A stretch of 64,000 nt of DNA from Thamnaconus septentrionalis. Its lineage: Eukaryota > Chordata > Actinopteri > Tetraodontiformes > Monacanthidae. Shown piece by piece: positions 1 through 12,001 of this stretch (the first letter of the stretch is position 1; every line of letters starts with the position of its first letter). Below the pieces are notes generated by a model. It worked only from the letters and a program-made list of their open reading frames with translations, did not search any database and was not told the origin of the DNA. Position numbers and translations under genes: made by a program. Location: NCBI GenBank assembly GCA_009823395.1, contig CM020502.1:28566944-28630943 (forward strand), in the 5' to 3' direction.

Positions 1-15
1 GAACATGAGACTCAC

Positions 16-1615
16 GGGTCGACGCTCTTGGCGATGGCAGCCATGATGAAGAGGACGGCCTCCGTCACCTCCCATGAAGGGTTCCCGTCCTTCAGCGTGG
101 CGTACAGCTGAGGACCAACGGGGGGGAACACCAGTGTGAACACAGCAGGTCTTGACAGAGAACCAGAACGTGGAGGACGTGAGCTCCTCACCTGAGAGAA
201 ACACTCCATGGAGCCGACCAGGAAGATGACGTCCTTCACCAGGTCCGACACCCGCATCCGGAACTCCCCAAAGTCGTCCGTGTCCTCCGGGATTCCGTCC
301 TGTCCGGGCGGAAAAAACACACTGATGTCACGGGGGGGCGCAGAGGCTGAGGAGGCGGAGCTTGGCGGTCAGGTGACGTACGTGGTCAGGATCGAGCTGG
401 CAGTGTCGGGCCAGGCTGTGGAGGAGCCTCTGTATGTACGGCCGGAAGATGCTGTGACGAGCTGCGTCATTGATCTTGTACAGATGTTCTCCCAGTCGGT
501 ACCAGAAGTTGAAGGAGATCTCCACCACCTGGTCAGAGGACAAGACAGGACACAACCTCACAACCCAGGCAGAAGGCGCAGTTTCAGCCAGTTCCACTTT
601 GTCTGCGCTACAGCCAGCAGAGGGGGTGGTGACAGGCCTGGCCAGCCACCAGCTGCTGCTGCTGAACCTTCTCATCTCAACAACCAAAGCAAGTCGGAAA
701 AACGTGAGGCTAAAATCAATAAATCCAGAGCGGCGGCAGGTCGGCGAGCATCACTTCCTGTTTGCGCCTGCGACGAGTCCTACCTCGTACTGCGGGTGTC
801 CCGCACAGATGAGCAGCAACTCCAGGGTCCGCAGGTCGCCCATACCCTGACCAGGGGTCCTGACCGTGGTCTCCAGGAAGGTCTCGCACAGCTCCGTGAA
901 GATCCTGCAGTAGTTCAGCACCCTGGGGGACACGAGGGAGACATCATGTGACCTATGGCATCACACTCCGGAAGCAACTCCCCCTCCATCCATCCCACAC
1001 ACACACCTGAGCAGCTCAAGATGGCTGCAACCTCAGGGCAAGAAGAAGCACTACTGCAGGTCATTCCTACCAGCAGCCATCAGGCTGTACAACTGCACTC
1101 AAACTTTTCCTAAACACTACTTTTTATTAAGATGCAATAACACTAAATTGTATTCAATGTTTTGTAAATCATTTGTACATAATCCAGCTGCATATAAATG
1201 TAAATATTTGTTTTTCCTTACTTACTCTATAAATATTTTATTTCTTTATCTCCTTTTAATTAATTAATTTAAACTTTTTTCTTCTTCTTCTCTGTATTTT
1301 CTCCCATAAGAAATTTTTAAAATTTCCCCAACATGGATAAATAAAGATATTCTATTCTATAATATTCTTCAGTTGGGGCCTCACTTGTCCAGGTCTTCTC
1401 GGGCGACGGCCATGTGATAGGCTGTCTCCAATGTCACTACACCCTGGAACAGCTGCAGCGCCAGCGGCATGTTGGTGTCCACGTTCTCGATGGCGTACAG
1501 AGCCGAGCACACACAGTCCGAGGCCGCCTCGTGGAGGTTGGTGGAGGTCTCGTCCCTCTGCTACAGACAGGAGAACATGAGGGACATGGAGATGCTCACC
1601 ACAACATGGACGCTG

Positions 1616-1658
<43 letters not shown>

Positions 1659-3130
1659 GGCCTCACCAGGACTTGGAAGAGAACCATGAGGAGCTGATTA
1701 CTGGCCATGAAGTTACTGTCCAGGACACCCAGGTTGAACCAGCTGCCAAGGCAGCGAAACACCTTGATCAACATCTTCTCATCATTCCCCGTCTTCTCCA
1801 CACACACGGTCTGAAAGGCAAACAGCAGCAGTGTGACCCTGGTCCACCACGACCTCAAACACCTGGAGCCCTACAAAAATGTCCCTCAGCTGTGGCGAGA
1901 AGGTGTTTCTGACCAGCAGCGTGACCACAGTGCTGGAGTAGTAGGCCAGGTCCTCAATGATCTCTGTTCTCCGATTGGCTCCTATCCTGAGGGACCGACT
2001 GTGCACCTCCTCCGGCAGCACGGTGAGGATCTCCATGAGGAAGGGCATGGAGGTGACGTCGTTGTTGTACCTGAGAGGGGGACGCAGACACAGAGCATTA
2101 GCGTCAGCTGGATGCACGTGTGGCTGCACTTTTCATCCAATGTGTCTTACTTTTCTATGAGTGTGTGAACGCATCCCTTCCAGGAGGCCATCTGCAGGGC
2201 CAGGTCGGCGATGGCTAGCGCCAGCTGAGACACAAGACAGGAAACATGAGAGCCAGTTGGTGGCAGGAAGCTCTCACACGGTTGGCACGGCCGCTCACCT
2301 GCGTGACGATGATGGGTGACAGGTCTTTGAGGTTCTGGATGTGGCTCAGCAGGGAGTCTCGCAGTGCATTGTGGGACTCTGGCGGAAGCTCGAAGAAGGA
2401 CGTCTGGATTTTCATCTTCATGGTCTGAGCCGCAAAGTAACACGACTCCACGTCCTGTTTGAGCTGCAGCAGCTGGTCGGAGATCTCCCAGGCGTACATC
2501 TGCGGGACGGGACGGCACGGGAGGTCACGTGACTCACGGCACACACCACCACAACAAGTCAGGGACCGCTGGGGGTCCAGTCCGCCCCCTGCTGGGCGGA
2601 GGGGCGTCCACAATGTCTCACATTAGCAGCTTCTCAACAGATGCTAACACAGGCTAACGGAGTCAGCAATGTGAATGGCGGTGCCGGAAGTCAACCGCAT
2701 ACCTTTCGTCAGCCAACCGAACTTTGGACCGAACCGAATTTCTAACCGGAAGCGCCACGATCTGAATCGACGCGAGATGCAAACGAGGCTAAACACGCAG
2801 CTAACTCTGGCATCCGCTCATAATATCGCTGGTTAGCTTAGCGTAGCAGCACCGCTAACCTGTAGCTCCTCTGGGACTGCGCAGGCCCAGTGAGGTTCCT
2901 TCACCAAATCATTTCGATGCATGAAACCGGCTCAGAGCCGCACGCCAAACCACACCAGGACCCTCCCGGCCACCGGGCTTTGGCTCTTCCGGCATCTCCC
3001 ATTTTCTTACCGATCTCTGGAGCTCCCCGAGCCACACCGACGCTCGCTCCTTCCCGGCCGGGTCCGGGTCGTGGTACAGGGCCTGCACTGCCTGGTAGAC
3101 CACGGCCAGGCTCGGTTTTCCCGCCTCCAT
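16..3130 (-). CDS. tnpo3: Transportin-3, N-terminal part (10 coding exons, partial)
   Basis: Importin-beta family receptor that carries SR-rich splicing factors into the nucleus, releasing cargo on RanGTP. Coding exons, 5' to 3': 3130-3011, 2499-2299, 2224-2151, 2070-1914, 1810-1667, 1560-1385, 922-784, 528-382, 299-192, 107-16. Phases join without a break for 1358 nt (about 452 residues, roughly half of the ~920-residue family length); the rest lies off the left edge. The protein starts [20 protein letters not shown] and contains the conserved stretches [20 protein letters not shown] and [18 protein letters not shown], typical of the TNPO3 HEAT-repeat solenoid. The exon 4 donor is a weak GTCAGA. 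Start chosen at the only ATG giving the family N-terminus; it sits in a GC-rich promoter. The orthology call rests on recognising these blocks and is secure. Confidence 0.96.
1012..1362 (+). mobile_element. 5'-truncated Rex1/CR1-like LINE 3' end in a tnpo3 intron
   Basis: In tnpo3 intron 6, antisense to the gene. The plus strand at about 1040-1105 reads as the degraded end of a LINE reverse-transcriptase frame ([19 protein letters not shown]), followed by an AT-rich 3' UTR. It ends in the tail TTTCCCCAACATGGATAAAT plus a short ATTCT repeat, the usual 3' signature of fish Rex1/Babar-like non-LTR elements. The left boundary is approximate. Confidence 0.7.
1618..1657. repeat. (GCA/CTG)13 triplet repeat beside a tnpo3 splice donor
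   Basis: About 13 perfect GCA units on the plus strand. Read in the sense of tnpo3 this is a CTG run beginning at intron position +10 after the exon 5 donor (1666-1661). It lies wholly in the 106-bp intron 5. Confidence 0.95.
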
Positions 3131-4542
<1,412 letters not shown>

Positions 4543-6648
4543 CTAGAACTCGTCATGTCGAAGTAAAACCTCACCAAAGTCAGTCGCCTGACTGCCCACA
4601 AACACCTCGTGGCTGTCCAGGATTTCCTGTTTGCTAAGTCTTCCATCCTGCAGAGGGCAAAAGGCACAGCTGGTTAAAAGGTGACTGGTGCACACATAAA
4701 CAGCTGGTTGTACAGCAGAGCTGATGGTGCACCTGGTTGGCGTCAGACTGGAGCAGGAGGTGTTTGGCTTCGGCTTCAACGTGGTCGTAGTCGGATGGAA
4801 GAATCCAGTCCATCGTCTCTTCTTTGTCCATCTTCCCGTCGTGGTTCTTGTCCCTGAACTCAAAGAACTGCTGACGCTCCGTGGCCACCCAGTCCGGTTC
4901 CTCACCGCCCTCTGGGTTGTACATGTCACCTGCAGGAAAGAGTAAGTGCCACAGCTCAGGACCTGAACTTAGAACCAAATGAGAAATCAAGGAAGTGCAT
5001 GCTCCCTTCAGACAGGAAGTGCATGGTGCCCTCAGACAGGAAGTGCGTGGTGCCCTCAGACAGGAAGTGCATACTTCTCTTGACAGGAAGTGCATGCTCC
5101 TCTCTGACAGGAAGTGTGCGGTGCCCTCAGACAGGAAGTGCATGGTGCTCTCAGATAGGAAGTGCATGCTCCCCTCTGACAGGAAGTGCATGGTGCCCTC
5201 AGACAGGAAATGCATGCTCCCCTCAGACAGGAAGTGCATAGTGCCCTCAGACAAGAAGTGCATGGTGCTCTCAGACAGGAAGTGCATGGTGCCCTCAGCT
5301 CCTTACCGATGTACTCCTGCAGGTCGATGAGGCCGTCCCCATTCTTGTCAATATCTTCAATGGTTTCCTGTGAAGAAACCAGAGCTCAGGCACACAGCAG
5401 CAGGGGACTGGGTGACATCACACAAGGTGAAGACCTGCTCACCTGCACCACAATGTCCTTCATGTGGTCTTGCTCCTCAGGGTGCAGAAAGGCCGTGAAC
5501 TCCTCCTTGTTCGCCAGCAGATCACCGTTGGTGTCTGCCGCCCGGAAACGTCTCTCGTCCCTCCACATCATGTGACTGTAGTTGTACTGCGATTCTTGGG
5601 GCGGGTCCTCTGTTGGCAGGAGCCAATCGTAAGGTGGATCAGAGCATTTACTTTATTTATTTGTATTTATTTGTACATCATGAATATAAGAGCAATACAA
5701 AATAATTCAGATTGAAAAAAAATACATGGTGGATGCCTTAAACTCTGACATCAGCATTTTACCCAACACATTAATGAATCCATCAAGAGTTTGAACACCT
5801 GCTTTTTTTGTGTGTTTTTATAATAGCATAAAAAAGATGTCAGTGCTTTTCCACTGGCTGAAGATAAGTATTATCAAAATGATCAGGAATTGCAAAAGAA
5901 TGAAAGGCCAAAAATCTCCAAGATACCAAAAACTAGTCCAGCTGCCTGAATTTTGCGTTCCAGACTGTGAGGACCTGCTGGTGGAGTTTTAGCGTTTTAC
6001 CCAGGTAGCTTCCGTAGGTGACGTTCTTGTACTCGTCCCAGCTGATCAGCCCATTGCTGTCCGTGTCAAAGTCACTCCACTGGCGCTGGACGCTGTCGTA
6101 CACGTGTTTCCGCTGCACCACCTTGATCCAAAGCTTCAGCTCCTCTTCGGACACAAAGCCATCATTATTGTTGTCTATTCTATCCACGATGATGCTGCAG
6201 AGACAGAAAGACAACTTGAGGACTGAGGAGGAACTTGAAGCGGATCTCCAAGCAGAAGTGTTTCTTTATTACGGAGAAAAGCTAACAATGTTGTTTCCTT
6301 TGGTTGACAACCATGTCAACATTCTTTCAAGGCAAATAAACTTGGAGCTTGTCAGTGTCAACTGGGCAAAACAACCCTAAACCTGTTGGTGGAGTTGAAG
6401 TCTGAGGTCCACCAGGGACTCAAAACTCACCTCAGCCTCCGTCTGCTCTCCTCTGGGGTGAGCTGGTCAAAGGTTTGGGCCTCGTCGTGACCCAAGAAGG
6501 CTTCGTGGTCGTAGTCAAAGCTCTTCTTGTCATCGTGCTCCAGATTGCTGAGAGCTTCTTCCTCGTGGACCCGACTCTTCTTCTCTGTTGGTTTGCTGCT
6601 GCCAAAGACGACGCAGAGGACAAGACACGCCAGCGTGGTTCGGATCAT
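4543..6648 (-). CDS. calu: Calumenin, CREC-family EF-hand protein of the secretory pathway
   Basis: Calcium-binding chaperone-like protein of the ER/Golgi lumen. Coding exons 6648-6431, 6194-6001, 5609-5443, 5367-5307, 4929-4733, 4647-4543 give a 313-residue protein, close to the ~315 of the family. Visible: an N-terminal signal peptide ([20 protein letters not shown]), the block [11 protein letters not shown], six EF-hand loops (for example [48 protein letters not shown]), the PSDYDH motif before the last hand, and the C-terminal retention signal HDEF. An in-frame GTG upstream (6663) is not used; the ATG at 6648 gives the signal peptide. A 24-bp minisatellite fills most of the intron at 4930-5306. 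Confidence 0.97.
4990..5299. repeat. 24-bp minisatellite in calu intron 4
   Basis: About 12-13 imperfect copies of a unit built round AGGAAGTGCATGGTGCCCTC plus AGAC. The array begins about 8 bp inside the intron after the calu donor at 5306-5301. Because 24 is a multiple of three, several frames stay open across it on both strands; these are not genes. Confidence 0.93.
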
Positions 6649-7480
6649 CGTGGGTTTGGTCACACCTGAAACAACGAGGTATGTGAGACCAAAGTCCAGC
6701 AGGTGACCAGCACAGTGACAGCCTGTAACACACTCACTTCATGCAGGTCCATTCACAGTCTGAATTTTTTTTTCCAGACTTAGGATTTATATTTAAAAAA
6801 AAATCACAAAAATGAAAGTGAGAGGTCTCATCAGAAATCAACAGTCATGTCCTAAAGAGGGATACAACCATACCACCTTTTTTACAGAGCCAGTAGAGAG
6901 TACTTAATAAGGCCATTACACATTATAGAACTACTTTTTTACTAGTTTTCTACAGATGTTCTGTTATTTACAAAAACAAATTTAACAAAATTGTCACATA
7001 CATACATATACAACTGGTAATCGGAATATCATTTTACCAGTATGAGTAGAGTACTCAACCCCAGTATTGGTACTGATACCTGATACTGGTATCGGTATCA
7101 GCGCATCCCTAATCGTAAACTCTGAAGGCTACTTGGTTTAATTTCCGATTAGTGTTCAACACTTGATGTCTTTGTGCTCCAGCTCCAGTTGCAGAGATCC
7201 TAACCCAACTCATCAGTGGTGCTTCTACACGGTTCCTTCAGTTCGGTGAGCTTCTAATTCCTAATAGAACCTCTTGTTTCGTCTTTTCGGCCCACTTCAA
7301 AGTAAAGACGAACGACAGACACGCCTCCCCGCTCACCACCACCACCATCCCCATCCCCGCTTGCACCCGCATTAGGTGCGCGCGCGCTTACCTGCGAGCC
7401 TCCTGGAGTGAGTTCAACCTGCGGGATGCGGCCGCTTCCTGCCCGCCGACCGTCATGTAGCCAGAGCAGTCCCGCATCAC
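6649..7480 (-). promoter_or_regulatory. calu: calu 5' UTR, first intron and CpG-rich promoter
   Basis: The 5' UTR appears split: a proximal part at 6665-6649 after an acceptor (TTTCAG) and a non-coding first exon from about 7460 to 7392 ending in the donor GTAAGC (7391-7386). The sequence around 7330-7480 is CpG-rich without a TATA box, like a housekeeping promoter. The intron between holds no recognised gene. Confidence 0.6.
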
Positions 7481-7992
7481 TTCCGCCCGTGTGCCCCCGC
7501 CGCCGACCCGCCCCCGATTTGATTGGTCCACTTCAGCACGCGCTCGTGTTTCTTTGACCACGTCACCAATTTCGGCCGTCGTACTCTGTTTTCATTGGCC
7601 GATGGCTTCGCACGGACGAATGGCGGTGGTCCGCGGGCAGAGAGGAGGCCGCTGGGCCACGCCCCCAGCGCCCCGCCTCGTAACCCCGCCCCCTGCCGTG
7701 CCACGTCCTCAGGAGGAAGGTCCTGGAGGAGGACGATGAGAAGCCTCCTCCTACCAGTAGATGATGATGATCAATTAGCCAGCAGCCTGCTCAGTCCGTC
7801 CATCCATCAGAATACTGACGATTCATTGATGACAAACTCACTCGGCAGCCGTCAGAATCGTTTTATTGATTTATTCAATTCACGCAACTGTAGCTCATCT
7901 GTGACGTTTGGTGATTTTTACAGACAAACAAAGTGCTGAAACATCTGGAGACCGCCTGCCGTCCTCAGGCCAGGCGATGACATCATCATCCA
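7481..7992. other. Intergenic: calu promoter flank and 3' UTR of the peptide gene
   Basis: Bases 7481-7740 are GC-rich with short open frames in several phases and no family resemblance. At 7862-7874 the minus strand carries two AATAAA signals (TTTATT on the plus strand), a fitting distance below the stop codon of the peptide gene at 7993-7995. Confidence 0.5.
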
Positions 7993-9869
7993 TCACTTCC
8001 TGCCAAAGCCCTCGGAGTCTTTGGTAGAGGCACCCGCTGTCTCGTCACCGCCCTGTAGGCTGGAGCCCAGGTTGATCAGAGCACAGGTAGACAGGCGGCA
8101 GTGAACGGGCGCCCCCCTGGAGAGGACGCAACAGGTGAGGCAGGCGGATCAGAACCACCTGGTCAGGAGTCTGTCCAGCCTCGAACTGATTGGACGGGAA
8201 AGACTGACGGACCAAGCTGGTAATACATAGATTTGTTGTACATAGATTGATTTGAGTGTTTTCGTAACCACTGTATAGTTGGTTTTTTGTACTGTTTTTT
8301 TTTTTTTTTTACTGCTGCAACAGTGTAGTTTCCCAATTTGGGATCAATATAAATACATCTATCTATCCATCTATCTATACCGATGCCATCCAGCTGGAGG
8401 GGCTGTAGGACGAGACGTTTCTGTTCCAGGTCTGTGGGATCGAGTTGGATCTCAAGGAGGCTCGAGTCGGCTCAGTGAGTCATTCATTCACCTTTTCCGA
8501 GTCAACCAGGACGACTGGTTTTCATCAACACTGTCAAATTTGCTCGTCCCACCATTTCTGACAAACATTGAATCGCTGCCATGCCTCTTTTGACTCCTCG
8601 CCCCCAGACAGAGCGCTAAATCTGGCTAACAAGGGGAGATGGAGGGGGTGGGGGGCTGGGGGGGGGCGCTCACACTCCTCAACAACTGTGGCACTCAAAC
8701 CAATGGCACTCACGGGCAGTTAAACGTGTGAAGAAGAACAACTTGCAATATCAGAATGACTCACGAAAAGAGCCGTTCAAACAACTGACTCGTTCACGAA
8801 CGGCACAAAGAAGAGTGATGTGAGACAAACGCAGATGAGTCACTCTGAAAAACATGAAGGTGTCGTGACTTCACTCACACAGCGGTAAGATGACTTTCCA
8901 CGCTAAAGGTTTGCATCCTCTTGTGGCTGCAGACAAAAGAAAATATTTAGTTTTCAAACAAGTTTCTATGGCAGTGCATTGCATTCACTAGATAAAAAAG
9001 CACCTTATCTCATAATTACAAGAAAAGATCTCCAAATTATGAGATAAAATAAAGAAAAAGAAAACGTCTGACGCTATCACAGTTAAATGCTATTACTACG
9101 TTCGAGAAACTGGGAAATACTTGCATTTCTTCAAACTGAGGATGGTATTAATATTAGTATGTCAACACTGCACCTTCACAGTTAGGACTGTGAAGGTGGA
9201 AAGCCCAGTTTGTCTGACGTGCTGGATGTCGCTCTCTTTCTGCACGAGCAGTTGAATCAACATGGATACAAATTCATACTCGTAATTTCAAGATCTTGAT
9301 CTCATAATTTCAAGATCTTGATCTCATAATTACAAGATCTTTTCTCGAAATTATGAGATCCCGATTTCGTCATTACGAGATAAGGCGTCTTATTTATTTT
9401 TTTATCCAGTGAAGGCAATGCAGTTCCGTAAGTTTCACGCAGCAAAGAATAAAAAACATGCATGACTGATTCCGACTGAAACTTTACTCAGAACATGATT
9501 TTATTCCCCCCCCCCGAACATTGTGATACGGAGACTGAGAATTTACTAAGTTGATTGTGATTGTGACATCACAGAGGTGTCAGTGAAAGTGAATGGAGGT
9601 GCGTTTGAAGGAGAGTGGGAGGAATCAGGCTCACCTGGTGGAGTTCAGCAGGTCGCTGTCGGGCAGCTGTGTGGCGTTCGGGGGCAGGCTGCTGCAAACA
9701 GGGAACAGACGTGGCACTCACCAAGTGTTTCACAGCTTTTTGGAGAAGATCTTCTGGATCTTCTCTTCTAGTCTCACCTGGACTCCAGCAACGAAGGAGG
9801 AAGTGGGCTGGCGGAGACACAGACCAGCGCCGCCATCAGCGTTGGAGCGAAGACGAGAAGGTGCTTCAT
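7993..9869 (-). CDS. CGRP/amylin/adrenomedullin-like prepropeptide (putative hormone)
   Basis: Three coding exons, 9869-9778, 9691-9635 and 8116-7993, join in phase to a 90-residue precursor, about the size of preproamylin. Seen: a signal peptide (MKHLLVFAPTLMAALVCVSA), a short propeptide with an NAT glycosylation site, then in the last exon HCRLSTCALINLGSSLQGG and the end STKDSEGFGRK before TGA. The Cys-x4-Cys ring ending in T-C, the C-x4-L-x3-L spacing after it, a GG pair, and a C-terminal Phe-Gly-Arg-Lys (Gly as amide donor) are the hallmarks of the calcitonin/CGRP/amylin/adrenomedullin superfamily. Release may follow the single Arg in STRGAPVHC. If real, it would be secreted and signal through calcitonin-receptor-like receptors with RAMPs. 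Exon 2 has a tandem CAGCAG acceptor (89- or 90-residue forms). A minus-strand TATA box lies about 50 bp upstream of the ATG. I cannot assign a named member. Confidence 0.62.
8225..8380 (+). mobile_element. LINE 3' tail in intron 2 of the peptide gene
   Basis: The sequence TTTCCCAATTTGGGATCAAT followed by ATAAATAC and an ATCT repeat matches the 3' tail of fish non-LTR retroposons. Only the tail can be recognised; the left limit is arbitrary. Confidence 0.5.
8973..9424. mobile_element. MITE with long imperfect terminal inverted repeats
   Basis: The left end (around 8977-9025: TGCATTGCATTCACTAGATA, then a run with CTTATCTCATAATTAC) is mirrored by the reverse complement of the right end (around 9365-9424: TGCATTGCCTTCACTGGATA, then CTTATCTCGTAATGAC). 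The inside repeats GATCTCATAATT/CAAGATC several times. No coding frame, so a non-autonomous DNA element; it lies in intron 2 of the peptide gene. I could not identify a target-site duplication. Confidence 0.65.
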
Positions 9870-9917
9870 GGTCGGTGCTCCGGTTCACTGTGTGTGGGCG
9901 GGTGTGGCCTCTCACTC

Positions 9918-9925
9918 CACTTATA
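9918..9925 (-). promoter_or_regulatory. TATA box of the CGRP-like gene
   Basis: TATAAGTG on the minus strand, 49-56 bp upstream of the ATG at 9869. This predicts a very short 5' UTR and suggests regulated rather than housekeeping expression. Confidence 0.5.
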
Positions 9926-10432
9926 GTGACACTGCGTTTAAGGTCATGTCAGCATCAAACATCTCCTGACAGCCTGAGGGTCGGCTCCACGGTTCTCACC
10001 GCTTCAGTGTTTACACGTCCGTCAGACTGAAGGTCGGTGAACCTGAACGGCCCATTAATCACATGACCACCTTGTACAGGCGGCAGTGGAACCTTCAAAC
10101 ACCGTATGATGTCACCTGAGATGAGTCCCTGTTTCGGAATGAATCTCTAGAAACCGGCGTTGTCGCTTCACAAAACCCTTTATTTTCTTCAACATCACAA
10201 GAAACACAAAACTAGGATCACAAGACGTTCACACAAACCACGGAAAACTCAGCGTCCACATCAGCACCATCACATCAGTCACATGACAGTGGCTCATCTT
10301 CACTTCCTGAAAAGAAGCTGGTGAGCACCAAATTTTACACACACACCAATAATAAGTTACATCACTGGACAGGAAGTCAGGGACGGCCGTCTGCCACGAT
10401 GCCACCCGCTGGCTGGGCCGTGTTTGGACAGT
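9926..10432. other. Intergenic, including the atp6v1f 3' UTR
   Basis: No gene seen at 9926-10160. The minus-strand AATAAA read from TTTATT near 10177-10182 is the likely poly(A) signal of atp6v1f, giving a 3' UTR of about 250 bases. Confidence 0.5.
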
Positions 10433-12001
10433 TTATCGGAAGTCCTCGGCGGAGAACATGCCCTTAGCCCGGCGCAGGATGGAGTCCTTGGAGGCGTCGT
10501 AGGGATGCTCTTTGGACGGGATCTCCAGCACGGCCGGGATGGACTGCATGTGGGCGTCGATGGCGTGGCGGATCATCTCGGCAATGAACTGGTTGATCAG
10601 GATGATGCCGATGTCGTTCCGCGCCAGGAAGCTCCTGATGGTTGGAGACATGCATTAAGAGGCGGGAAGCCAAACCAGGTTCAAGACATCGCAAGTAGCT
10701 GCGGTTCCATGACAGTTTTTCGCAAAATGAAAACAATTTTTCGAAAATTTCCAGAAATTGCAAATGCAATTTGCAGGTGTTTTCCATTGAATGGTGTGAA
10801 GCGCAGAAGTTGTAACTCTGGTATTCTCGTATGAATCTGCGTTTTGATGTTGTTTGCTGTCAAGAATGATCGTTATATTTTCTCTTTGATTTGTGAAAAA
10901 TATTCTGTCTCCTCCTCCGTCCAATCATAACGCGCCATTTTCACTGGTCAGGGAACTGGTCACGTGACCCCGTACGTCACATCCACTGACGTGTAAAGGT
11001 GAAAAAAGTGTTTCCATGACACTTCTGCGATATACCTCTATATGGATATGTCTGGAAAAACCACCTCATCAGAGCGTCAAAACCTTTTAGCGATGTTTGA
11101 GAGGTTTTTCCAAGTTTAGGTGTTTCCAAGACCAGTTTTTGATTGCCATATTTAGGTTTCATGGAAACGCAGCAATTCCTCAGGGGTCAGGAAAGAAATA
11201 ATTCGCAAGTGTTAGCGTCCTCAAGCAAGAAGGAATCCAGAAAGAACGCCAATAATTCTGCCTATAAGTGGTGGACCAGATCTGGTTGAGATTCAAGTCT
11301 ACTTGTGAATACTTTAAATCTCCAATCCATTTAAAATAAAATAAAATAAAAATAAAATAAACAGGCATTTTTGAAGGACACAAAGGTTCTACGGAGACAA
11401 AGTATGGAAACAAACACACTGACTAACTCTCCTCATGACGGTGTGGCGTCACTGTCACATGTTTCGGTCGCTGCAGAAAATTTCCGATGGGAAAAGTGAT
11501 CAACACTGAAGATGGACGATTGGTTCAGCAGCCTTTTCAACAGCAAAATAAACGTCACATCGATGTGACGTCACTTTTCTGGCTTCCGATGATGTGTTTA
11601 GGGTCTCATCTTTGTCAAAACTGTCAATTATTTTATGTATTAACGATTTCAGGTTTAGGAACCAGTCTGAGTGAGTGGTGAAAGAGGGGGCGGAGAGAGA
11701 GATGAACAGAGAGAGAGAAACAGATGGCGGCTCCTACTTAGAATATAATAGAATAGAAGGCCTTTATTCATCCCACAGTGAGGAAATGTGCATAATTACA
11801 GCATCTGTACAATGCAAAAAGATGGATGATATGAATGAATTACTTGAAGGTCTCTTCGATCTCCGTGATGCTCGTGTCCTTCTCCACCACCAGGAAATTG
11901 GGCTTCCGGTTCTTGTTGAGTTCGCCGACGCCACCGAGCAGGAAGCCCGTGCACGTATCCTCGTCCCCAATAACGGCGATTAGTTTCCCGCGGCCGGCCA
12001 T
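10433..12001 (-). CDS. atp6v1f: V-type proton ATPase subunit F
   Basis: Subunit of the cytosolic V1 sector central rotor, needed for ATP-driven acidification of lysosomes and other organelles. Two coding exons, 12001-11844 and 10634-10433, join to 119 residues, exactly the usual length. Visible: the start [20 protein letters not shown], the invariant block [20 protein letters not shown], and the end [20 protein letters not shown]. The 1.2-kb intron holds a dispersed inverted-repeat element (10698-11173) and an antisense LINE tail close to the exon 1 donor. The start lies 487 bp from the lamtor4 start on the other strand; both products act at the lysosome surface, so a shared promoter is plausible. 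Confidence 0.97.
10698..11173. mobile_element. Dispersed element with GCTGCGTTTCCATGA ends (copy 1)
   Basis: Terminal inverted repeats: GCTGCGGTTCCATGA at 10698-10712 and TCATGGAAACGCAGC at 11159-11173. On the minus strand a short frame reads [20 protein letters not shown], which resembles the start of a Myb/SANT-type DNA-binding domain as found in PIF/Harbinger transposons. Related copies lie near 39125 and 63362. Harbinger membership is inference; the target-site duplication is unclear. Confidence 0.65.
11747..11816 (-). mobile_element. LINE 3' tail, antisense, beside the atp6v1f exon 1 donor
   Basis: On the minus strand: TTTCCTCACTGTGGGATGAA followed by TAAAGG and an ATTCT-like repeat, a Rex1/CR1-like tail. 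It ends only about 25 bp from the splice donor of atp6v1f exon 1. Confidence 0.55.

Noticed and set aside
4990..5299. Regular direct repeats resembling a CRISPR array
   Set aside because: The 24-bp units are contiguous without unique spacers, lie in an intron of calu, and the genome is vertebrate. It is a minisatellite.
7523..7939. 138-codon plus-strand frame in the calu promoter flank
   Set aside because: No family resemblance, CpG-island composition, overlaps the 3' UTR of the peptide gene; probably chance.
10655..10924. 89-codon minus-strand frame in the atp6v1f intron as a gene
   Set aside because: It lies within the dispersed inverted-repeat element and is shared only in part with the copy at 63362; a decayed transposon frame at most.
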